A stretch of DNA of 64,000 nt from Pocillopora verrucosa. Taxonomy: Eukaryota > Cnidaria > Anthozoa > Scleractinia > Pocilloporidae. Numbering within the stretch: position 1 is the first letter of the stretch; each line of letters begins with the position of its first letter. The notes under the pieces were generated by a model, which saw only the letters and a list, made by a program, of their open reading frames with translations, was not told where the DNA came from and did not search any database. The stretch spans positions 26,153,325 to 26,217,324 of the forward strand of contig NC_089316.1 of the NCBI RefSeq assembly GCF_036669915.1, written 5' to 3'. Below are positions 12,401 through 24,400 of this stretch, in pieces. The translations under genes were made by a program, and so were the position numbers.

Positions 12401-15400
12401 TAAAAAAAATATGTATATATATATATATACACCTTATTCAATGGTTTAATTTATAACATGGGCAGATATTTTGCAAGTTGCACACTATGTTTCCAAGCCT
12501 TGCATAGGCAGAGAAAAATGAGAGCAATGTGCAAAAGATCTGCCCTTGTTATGTGTTAAACCATTGAATAATGGATACATCCATAATTATTTCAATCTCT
12601 ACATTCTATGATCCATTTAAGCATAGTATTGATCAAAACCGGCCTGCATGAAAGACAAAAACAGCAAAAGCAAAACCACTGAATTTTTTTTTATTTTGTT
12701 CTTCCACTTTCCATCCATATTTTTGCCATGCCCTACCATGCAATACTGTAGCATATTTTTCAAGTTCCATTGCCCTTATATGTGAAAATAGCATAATAGT
12801 GGAATACTAATTCTAAATCAAATTTACCTGTGAGTAATGTTCAGCAATGTCTTCCATAAGTTCATTCAACCTTGTAGTGCCCCCCCCAGGAATCTGTATG
12901 AACACATGACCCTCTGGTGTAACGTAAGTCACAAGTGCTTCAATTTGCTCACCAACCTAACAAAACAGAAAAATAATCCATGTCACTATATAGCATGGTA
13001 GTCCTCTGGTAAATCCTTGCTTGGGCATTCTGATTATTTCTTACTTGGTGTGTATTTTGCCATACAGACTGTTTCCACAGAAATGGCCACAAGCCATGTA
13101 TTTTTGGTGGCAGAAGCTGGCAAATTCGAAGTAAACATGTTTGGTCCAATTGCCATATAATGATTAAAACTGCTTCCCTTCCTTTGGGTTTTGGTTGTTT
13201 TTGTATAGACCAAGTGCAGCAAGATCCTTATTGGATAATGCAATTGAAGAGTTTTAATTAGCTCAGCCTTCATGAGTTATGAGTCATTATACCATGCGCA
13301 TGCATGAAAATGAGTTAAACCAGAAGTGTTTTTGTACAATGTAACATTCTGTTTGCTCTCACAAAATAAAGTTGGGAAGATTTATCTATACTTTGAGAGG
13401 TTTTTAATAAAACAATTATTTCACCTATGCTTGTTGGAAATACTACTGGAATAATTGTTAATAATGGGTTTACCCTGAACAATTACTTAACTTAGCGCCC
13501 CTCACTGAAATTTTCTTATTTTTAACATAACATTTCTATAAGTCCTCCTCTTTGATACTGTTACAGCTGTTACCTTGGGAAGGACTGGAGCCATATCCAC
13601 ATCTGGAATGACCAACCGCTGTAACATTGCATTGATGTTGATATCAACTTCGGAAGAAGTGTCATATAATTCTACTGATGCTGTATTTCCATCCCTACAG
13701 ACACAAGAAAGAAAATGTTTAATGCATTACACAAACAAAATCCATTTCAGCTTGATAACTGAAGTCGAATTATACATGCATTTTGATTGGTTGTTACTCA
13801 TGATCTATTGGAGGACAGATGCTCAGATGACATCACCATTAACAATTTATAATATAGCTTTACAAAAGTGCACCCTTTGATTGGCTAATATGCTCAATCC
13901 ATTTGCCCGTGGGTTGCATGCTGACGTCAGTCTGTTTTGCAGTGCTGAAAGACTTTACTAACCCTTACACTTAAACTGTACATGCAGTGCACAAGTTCAT
14001 ACCTTTGTATAACTTGGGCCACAATATCTTTGTTGAGTGTCATGTGTTTTACTTTCAACAGAACTTCATCATTCTTTGTTTTAGGCAGTCCATGGAGGCT
14101 AACAGTGCAAGCCTTGGAAAAAAACAATGTGATGAGACTCAGTAGGTAGGTCTAGTGGTAAGAAAACCCACTGTTCACAAACAGACAAATTCTTACAGAA
14201 GAATTCAGCACAAAAAGAGTTTGAAGGTAACCTTACACATCAAGTAATTTTGAGATCATAGTGCTTAACTCCTCAACTCCCATGAGTGACCAAAACATGA
14301 TTTTTTCCTTACAATATTAATTCAATGTCAACCAAATGAGCAATAAGAATAAAGAAAAATATCAATTTGGGAATAATTAGTTGATACAAAACTAAATTCT
14401 CTGAACTAACTTTATAAGAATTGTACAGTTGACAGTCAGAGAATTACAAATTTGATCCGGGAGTTTAAGGGTTAACCTGATTAGAACAATGTAGTCTACA
14501 GGATTAATCTCAATCCAGTATGTTTTGTTAACCTTTTAAATCCCATTGGAGACCGAGACAATGTTTTTCTCCCTACAATATCAATACAATGTCAAGCAGA
14601 CAAGTCAGATGAGAATGAGGAAAAAATATAATTGGCTAACATGACAAGAATTATGTGTCAGAAAGCAGGGAGAATTACCAACGAGATCACAGGAGTGAAA
14701 GGGTTAACACTTGTCAGCTGGATGATGATTTATCCATTGGAGAGTGAGTTCTGCCCTTTAAACAACAGGGTCTTGTTGTTTTAGTCCTTTACTTACTTAA
14801 AACAGAAAAAAATTGACAAACTACGACAAAAATAATATCAGAAAAGTGGCATTATTTACTGTCCCAAAGAGAGTCTGCTTTTAAATCCAGCAACCAAGTT
14901 CCTGTAGTGCATTGAGCTCTGTTATATAAATATTGTTTGGAAAAATAACACCACAACCAGAAGAACTTATTACAAACCTGGAAGGGTAATTCCAAAAATC
15001 TGGAGGGAATACTTCGTAAGCTAGATATTGGTATCACTCCTTTGTCCCCGTAGTCCATGTATTCTATATGAGCCTTGTCTCCTTTTACTTTAAGAACCTT
15101 GACCCTATACCAAAGACCATCTGAATGGATGTCCTGTGAATATACTGCATATATGCTTCCAGGGATGGCTTTAACTGGTGCTAAATCAAACAAAATGTAA
15201 ACAAGAGGACAGGTGAAAAGTTTAAGTAGAACTATAAATACTGTATTTAATGTGTAGGAGCGAAAAGGAGAGAGAGGTCAAAGCAAAGAAACCATGGAGC
15301 TTATAGAGTATGGGCTTTCTTATCTTCTTGTAAAAAAATGGAGCAACAATGGCAAAATTGGTGAAATGATGTAATGAAAATAAAGAACCAAAGAAAGAAA

Positions 15401-18400
15401 GCAAAGCAAAAAAAAAAAAAAAATTAAGGAATCAATGGAAAACAAAATCTAAGTGAGAAGGTATTTTTTTTCAATTTGTTTTTCAAACTTGTCGCACTCT
15501 ATGTATTTTGAATGTCTTGGGAAAACTCAACTGACAATTGAAGGCTGCAATTGATTTTGGTTTGCATCTGATTGATTAAGACAGAGCCATTTTCGACTGA
15601 GTGTCCAAGGTAATGCAAGATTGTAATAGTTTTGCTTTATTTCACTATGTGATTAATCCAGAACACTTAGGCCACTCTCTCAACCAATCAGAAACTAAAT
15701 ACCTGTAAAAACCAATCACAACCCAGTCACCCATGTTTTACCGCGCTTTGGGAAGTTTGCTTGGTTTCACTCTGAATTCTAATTGGTTCTTATGAGTATT
15801 TCCCTCTATTCTGATTGGCTGATGTGATTACTTTGATGTCGGTTTTACAACTCTCAATCAAGAAGCTCTCTGGTGGCATGAATTTCCTAAACCAGTCACA
15901 ACCGGCAAAGGTGAACCACTGCAATCCTGAATTGCTTTTGCAAGTTAACTAATAATTGCTCCTCTGCTTATATTCTTTGTTAAGGCTTGGCACAATAAAT
16001 TTTCACAAAAAAGGAATGTTTGTGCTAACCTTCAGCAGTTGAATCATCATAGTGGCATGACATACTCTGTTCCAAAGCAAGTAGTTTCTCCTGAATGACA
16101 GAAATTGAAAGAAATACAGATCAACAAAATTATGACCAATTATAAGGAAAAGGGCATGAAAGTTTTTTTTCCTTAAAAGGGAATTCATTTACAACAGTTG
16201 TGAAAATTAACCCTTTACACCCCAACATCAGTATGCATATTCTCCATACTGTTCTCTATACATTTCTTAAAGTGCTGACAAGGAGAATTTGTTTACCGAT
16301 CAAGAGCTTCTTTAGTTTGTGATCATTTCCTTTATTCTCATAACCTTGATGTGTGACTCCCACATGATGAATGAAAGGAGAATTTAGATGCTAATCCCTC
16401 TTAGGGTCAATGATAAGGGAGACATCTACATAATATAAAGGTCTCGAAAGTCTCTAATTTCTTGAGATACCTATAAAACACCTCTCACTAACTTGGTGCA
16501 AGGTCTGTACCGTAACAAATGGACCAATTACAAAGCATGTAGGCCATAACTTCAAGTGAAAAAAACAAGGTCCCGTAACTTACAGCTTGGATTGTATAAG
16601 TTTTGTACTCTACTTCTGTGTTGTTGTACAAAAAGGTAACAATGTGGGAGAGAGTAGATCATTTTAATTGCATCCACTGGGGTTCAAGTTGCATACTTGT
16701 CATTTTAAAATACTATTAATATGATCATTTGATAATTATTGACATCATTATATATAAAACCTAAAAGCAGTAGCTTAAAAATACACTCACTGTGTATTCT
16801 CCCCCTGATAGATTGACGCAAATGTTGTCTGTGCTGTGTACATTACAAACAAACACATCCAAAAAATCCTCATCAGGGATCTGTACTCTCTCTGGGAAAC
16901 AAACAAATGAACACCTCAAATGAGTTAAAAATCAATACTTTCCCCTTCATATGTTTAAAATACATAATCAATTTGAACATGATTGAATGCTTGTCTTCTT
17001 AAATGACAAAATACACAGATTATTGCAGAATTCTCGATAAGTCAGGGAGTAGATGGGTATGTGCACAGAATTGGTGGCTCACAATTTGAGAGCTTCTTCC
17101 AGGGGTCTTGGAACATGTTCCCTGACAAAATATTCTCACAGGGAGTGAAGGGGTACAATGGCACATACATGCAAACACCAAATGCATAAATGTTCAAAAA
17201 ATAACAGTTTGACAATTATTTAATTGTTGCATTGACAGAATGGTATCCTAAGTTGGGAGGTGAAACAAAGTTTTCTACGGCTAAGTCTTCATTAGCAACA
17301 TTCTGATACAAACCAGGAATTTTTTGTGACTCATCATCTTTTGACGAGAGTCTATGTCTCAGAAAAGGCCTTGCAAAAGCAATTGGTTTTCTTTCCTCAG
17401 AATCTCCACCTTCTTTTCTACCCCTGGGGAAAAAATTATTTTGTTAGAACTACATGTACTATTAATAACCATGGACTAGAAAAGTGCACTTGAAAGTTAA
17501 TCAATAATGAAAACCCTAATCAGAAATTAACATTATAAATGAACCTGACAGAAAGACCTAACTTTACCAACAGATCAAAACCGACCAATCATGACCCACT
17601 TCTGCCACTTGAGTCTTACAGCCAATAACATCACATGAAAACTGACAAATCAGTTAATACAAACTGGACTTTTGAACATTTACCTGACAACAACTATTCA
17701 CCTGACTCTGATGATGACTGCTGCTCAGGTTGTTGAAATGTCACTTTTACCACACTTCTTCAAACTGATGATATTGCAATAGCCCTTGAGAGAATGGGCC
17801 ATCTGACACATAAGCTCACTATATATTGAATCTGGAAAAATAACAAACCTGGCACTGTCTGAAGTGGACACTGCGCTAGTTTGACCTGATGATGACTCTG
17901 AGGATGTTGTTGTTGTTGTCACTGACACAAATGAATCTGTTGAAGAAGATGGAGTTACAGATGAGGTAGACACTGAGCTTTTTGTTGATGATGAGGTTGA
18001 TGAACTGTCTGTATCCCTTTGCAACAATGCACAGCCTTCTTTTGCCAAAATATCAGCAACACTGTTCCCCTTTGAATCCACGAGGTCAACATACAAATAG
18101 TGGCCTTATGAGAGAAAAAAATCAAATCAACCATTGTAAGTATAAGGGATAGATCTTGTTTTTTCTCACTTAAAAACTTTTAATTCATATGTGATAACAT
18201 TCTTAAAATTAGAGAAATATGTTTTTTTCCATCTTGTCATAAGAGTGGGACAAAGAAAAAAAGATCTGAGTCTCCATGAGGAATCAAACCTCAGACCTTC
18301 AGATTCCGAGCTCTGATTCTCCATATCACAGCCTCCTGCATACTGCTAGGATCAGCAATGTCAATAGCGTAATGTTTGTAGATAGAATTGAGAGATGGTT

Positions 18401-21400
18401 AGCTTTGAGCTTGGTAAAGAAAAAGAGAAGGATGTTTTTTTCATCTTTGTCACAAGCATGGGACAAAGAAAAAAAATTCCAAGTCCCCATGAGCAATGCT
18501 CTAACCACTGAGCACTAACCATTAACCACGACCCACTAACCACTAACCACAGAGACTCCACAGAGTGAGGTCTATTACAAAGTACATATGGCAGTAAAAT
18601 TACTCACTAAGAAATTCAAAATATACAAATTTTGTATTCAATGTCTCAGATCTTTGCTTTGTTGAAATAAAGACCTCCAGTGATGATTACCAAGCAGTGT
18701 CAAGCCAAATGCCAACAAAGCAGGAAAATTAATTCTTTAAGTGACACTAACCAAAGCAACACATGTTATCAGCCCTCCCAGATGCAACCATTTCGGTTGA
18801 CATGGCAAGAAGGAAAAAATTTCAGGCCACAAAATTTTCAGAGAAAGTCATAAAATGATAATTATAGTTTGCCCGTCAAATTCTTGATACTAACTTACAG
18901 GAGAATGTTTAGCAATTAAAGAGGAAAATTAACAATCAGATCTTGAGAGGTTATACTCTTAAGATTCTTTTAAGTAATTTCTAGGAGGAAAAATAAATTT
19001 TCCATACCTTCCCCTCTGACAACTCTCATATGCAAAACTTCAGATGCAGAACAAAGCTCCTGAAATCTCTCTATTGAGGCCGTGCTCCAGTTTTTTCCCT
19101 GTAAAATAAAAAATGTTTCACATAAACAAGATTTTTTTTAAGACCACACACTTTGAAATGCATTTTTGAATCAATTTTTTAAAATTTCTGTCACATAGCT
19201 TGAATGCAAAATTTCACCACTTAATCCTTTCTCTCCCAAGATCCCATTAGTAATTCTCCTCTCTGTCTGCTATACAATTCATATGATACAAATTTGGAGA
19301 ATTTGGTATTAGTTTAACAGATTATAGGATAATTGATACTTTTCCATATTCTCATCACTTTTCTGCTTGATATTGTATCAATACTGTGAGGAGAAATTCT
19401 GTATTTAGTCAATCATGGGAGGAAAAGGAATAAGTTCCTTAATCTTACCCCACCAGTAGGGAGAGCTCCATCCAGTGCACATAACACAGCGATCATTGGC
19501 AGTTCTGCATGTTCTCTCCTCAGCATGCGAAGTCTTGATACTGGTAATATTTCATTGTTACCAAAGTCCACATAAATAACATGGGCCTGAGGGGTATCTC
19601 CTTGAGTTTTCATTTCTGTAATTCTTGCTCGATACCATGCATCATCCTCCGTGAATTGAGCGCAGCAAAACATTCCTTGTTTAAGTGAAGGTAAAGGATC
19701 CTTTCCATTGGAGGGATTCTGAGGAAAGTCATGATAGTCTTAAAATATCATCATCAAACCAAGAGCTAACACTCAAAACATCACCTTTAGGAACTCTTAA
19801 TGGTGGCCAATTTAGACTGTCAACTCAGTTGTAAAACCAAATTACCTTGTAATACCCTCCACTGACACAGGATCACAGTTTCTTTAAAAAACTCACTCCC
19901 TACATTTATTGGTCTTCAAAATAGTTACCTACATTTCAATCCTTCAGTCAGGCTTATGGCAGGGCACAGGAAAAAATTGAACACTGAATACTGGTAGTAA
20001 AGTTGTTTGGGAAAATGAGGTTTAAGCAGGAATCATGTGGAATTGCATGACACCTTTGAAGAACCAGAACACTATTCTCATCATGATCAGCAGTAATATA
20101 AATTGTTTACACAGGTATTATGTGTAAACTGTCCACTTTTCCACTGTCCCATTAGTTCTCAAATTGGGTTGATTACAGTTTTGATTAACTTCATAATTTT
20201 GATCTTTCATTGTTTATGTTAAAAGTTGGAAGATTCTTATAATAAATGACACTTAATTTACCTGAAAAAATTCATTTAACTCGGCACTCAGAGCATCAAG
20301 TGAATCCCACGTGTGCTTGTAATGAACAAAGAAATGAGCTGGACTATCCACATGGGAAATAGAAACCTCAGTTGCAGTTCTGAAGCAAAATGAACAAACA
20401 TTAAAAATAATCATAGTATTACTTTATGACTGAGTGGTAGGGACAGATGGAAAAATATTTGGCTCAAGGTTATGACATGAACCTAAATAATATGTCCTTA
20501 TAAACAAAGAAGGATGCACTCTGGACAACTGTTTCATTTTAACTCACCCTTTTTCTGGAAGATCTTGCGGTCTCAGTGTATAAATTTCAATATGTTGTGG
20601 TGAACCTACACAAATTTCATAAAAAAGCGCATTTCAGTTTGGATCTAAGAAAAAACAGAAATTTAATACCAATGAAGGATTCAATCTATCTACTAGGAGA
20701 TGCTAGTTTGATCACTGTCAAGTTCTCAGAACTTACATCATCAGAAATGTATGGCACAAGGTAAGGAGAATTCCTCTCAAGATCTTGGGAACAAAAGGAT
20801 CAAAGGCACCCCTGGTTGATTAGTATTAAAACCTGCAAATAGGCTGCACCCATGTGTAGGCCACACCTCAGTTTTAAAATTAATTTTGGTGGAAAAAGAT
20901 ATTAAGTGAATTATGATTAGAAATCATGTAGCTGTCATAGAGAATACCATTAACCCTTTAACCCTCAGATCAAATTTGTAATTCTCCTTTCTGTCAATCA
21001 TACAATTCTTATAATGTTAGTTCAGAGAATTTAGTGTTGGATCAACCAATTAACCCCAAATTAAATTTTTCTAAATTCTCATCACTCATCTAGTTGCTAA
21101 TGTATTGATATTGTAAGGAGAAATTATATTTTGGCCACTCACGGGAGTTAAAGGGTTAAGAAAGAAAAGTTGTCAAATTTATAAAGTTAGCTCAGAATAA
21201 ATCTAACAAAAGGCCACAGCAGCCTTCACTTGGGCTTCTCTCCATGATAGCGCTGTTGCTAAACAGAATAATGCAGTAATGATCAACCCTTTACACCCTA
21301 ACATCAGTATGCATATTCTCCATACTGTTCTTTATACATTTCCTATGGTACTGATAAGGAGAATTTGTTTAACAATCAAAGCTTCTCAGGTTGGTGATCA

Positions 21401-24400
21401 TTTTCTTTATTCTCATGGCCTCAATGTTTGTTTTAGGGGTGATTCTGATGGGAGAAAATAGTTTGCTAATCACTCTTAGGGGTTTTTGGAAGCTTTTGGA
21501 GCAGTCTTGCCCATCTCTGCAGCCAATCTGAGGATAAATATCATACTGATGATGGATAACATGAGGACACATGGTTCTTAATAAACCTTCAACCCCATAG
21601 ACTGACTGGAATCTAATTTCTCATTACACTTTCACTGCTGAATCAAATATCACAGTCATGGGAATAAGGAAAACTATCACAAACTAAAGAAGATCCTGAT
21701 TGTTAAACAAATTCTCTCAGTCAGCACCCTAAGAAATATATAGGGAGTAGTATTGAGAATGTGCACACTGAGGTGCGGCTGTAAAGGGTTAAGTTTTACT
21801 AATATCTTACCTCCATTAGCCTGATGTGGTTGTGTGTGACTGTCCTTTGGTTTTTCCTCCAGCTAGAAAGGAAGGGAGGGGTATTTTAGTCTAGCAGGGG
21901 ACTATAATCCATGATACTTTTAGGAATCAAAGTTTACACATTATCATAGGATTCACAACAAAAGGCATTATTTTTTTCATGCCTGATTTTCACTAATACA
22001 GTGTTCATTACTAGGAAGATCCCTTCCATATTGCCTCTTTGTGTGCAGTTTTCAGATAAGTTTTTCATATATTTAAAGTCATTTATTCATCACTTCACAG
22101 GTTTATTTGAAACCAACATAGTGACCAGCTCCCAGTTGGTTTGTTAGCTCAGTTGGTAGAGAGGATAATTTTCTTTGTTCTTTTTAGAGCAAATTCTACA
22201 AAAAGAAAAATTATACTCAATTTTCCATCTAAACTTTCCAATCTAAAATCAGATTTCACACCAACCCAGGGTTATCTTAACCCAGCTTTGAACAACCCAG
22301 CCCTTGATTAAGAGCTTAAGAACCAATTTTTTTTTCTATTCTATCAAATGAGATTTTTTTATCAAGAATTCAACCTTGTTTATGCAATTTTGCTGAAATT
22401 CCTGTACATAAAATAAGATTGCCTGATCCAAAAATTAAAGAAGCATATTACACCAAAACTGCAGTAATTTAATTTTATAAACTCACCAGTTTAGGAGGAT
22501 ATACAATTATGTTATCTCCAGGAAACCTGGCAAGAAATTACATTTAAAATCAAAATCAGTGCAACTGGCCGACCAAAAAAATTGCATGAGTTCTTACAGA
22601 GAATTGCATTAAGTTCTGACTCATATCTTTCAGAAGCAAAGAAATGAGACAGATTTCTCTTTCCATCTAAAACTAACATGTTCTAACCAGCCCTTTAACT
22701 CCAATGATCTCATTAGAAATTCTCCTTACTGTCTGCCAAATAATTCTCATTATGTTAGTTTGGAGAATTTGGTATCAGATCAATTAGTGATCCCATAATT
22801 AATATTTTTCTTTATTCTCATCACTTGTCTGCATGATATTGTATGGATATAGTAAGGAGAAATTCTGTCTCCATCTCTCACAGAAGTTAAAGGGCTATTA
22901 CTATGATTCCCTTATTACTCAGTACTACAAGCTATACGTGTCACACTGTAAATCAAGTGCTGGAGATGAGTGATTTACAATCTTGTCTTCTATCCTCTTG
23001 TCTTCTGTCCTCTTGTGTAATGTCCTTGACATCCCAAGTGGGCTATTACACCAGTAAACCAATAAAAATTAAGGATCCATTGCCATTTTAAAATAACTAT
23101 GTGTTTACCGCTGCAATAAATGATAGGTTTTTGACCAATCAGGACACCCAATAGTTTCTCAGTTATTTTATAAAAATTATAATTGCAATTAATTACTTAC
23201 ACCTCAAATCTTGCTATGTGAGGTAGATGTTTCAGGTTTTCTAAAGTTTCACTGTGTAGTTCTTCATGGTATATATTCTTGTACTCTGCATGAATTCTCG
23301 TCAGCCAGATCCCTTTTGGTTTTTGCTCCAACATCTGCAGTTTAAAACAGGGCGAACTTTGAGCAATGGGTGAGCCCTCCCTTTCTTTACCTCCCAAGAT
23401 CTGATTGTTAATTCTCCACTGTAGCTGCTACACATTTCCTTGTAAATTAGTTATGAGAACTTGGTGTTAAATCGAGATAACAACTTCTACCTGATAAGTT
23501 TGAGTATTCTCATTACCCATTTACAGAAGAATGTATGGGTATTGTAGGGAGAATTTACATGTTAATCACTTCTAGCAGTTCAAGTGTTAAGCCTATGAGG
23601 GCTTAAACAGAAGCCAAAGGAACATGGCCATTTACTTTTGAGGTACAAGGAATTTCTTAATAATGTCATAACAAAATCAGGAGAGCTATTAAGTTTTTCA
23701 GTGAAAGTGGGAAAGTTAATTTTAAAGAATTGAGACAGACGTCCTTTAATAGTTTTGGATCAAGGGAGTTTCTGGAAACAAGAGAAGATAAACAAATGAT
23801 AAAGACCTTGCTCAATTCATTGTACAGAACAGGGAAAACCCCTTGTGAGGCATTTTCATTCAGGATTAGTATGAAGCAAATTCAAAATGACACTAACCTT
23901 CTTAATTCTGGAATAAATTTCCAATTCTGACAGGAGAGAATGATTGAGATATGCTTAAGTATCTTAAATACATTCAAATTTATCTAACAGTGACATAAAA
24001 TCTGAGCCTATATCAATATTGCTATATATAATTGATGATAGTGAGATTTTAATATTACCTTCTTTACTTAAAGAGTCAACTTGAGCACTGGAAGAGTTTG
24101 ACACTTTGACTGTACGCTTAGAAGATTCATTTTGATTATCATGGCCACTCTCAAAAGTCACTTCCATTCCTCCCCAATTTGGTCCACTTCCTGCAGTGTA
24201 AAAAGGCAAGTCCTAACTCAGAAATAATCCATGTTTGTCACAGAAATGTTTCACACCTTGATTATATAAAAAAAAAATAATAATTGGTCATCACGCATTC
24301 AGAAAGCTGCTGGTTTTTTCCTAAATATGTCTTTAATATATCAATCTCATCAACAGGCATTGATTTTTAAAAAAACTGTATCAAGAGAAAAATGCTTCAG

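Noticed and set aside
22130-22175. tRNA-like 'ttagctcagttggtagagag'
   Set aside because: Only the D-arm/A-box part is present, with no anticodon or T arm, so it is a short relic and not a gene.
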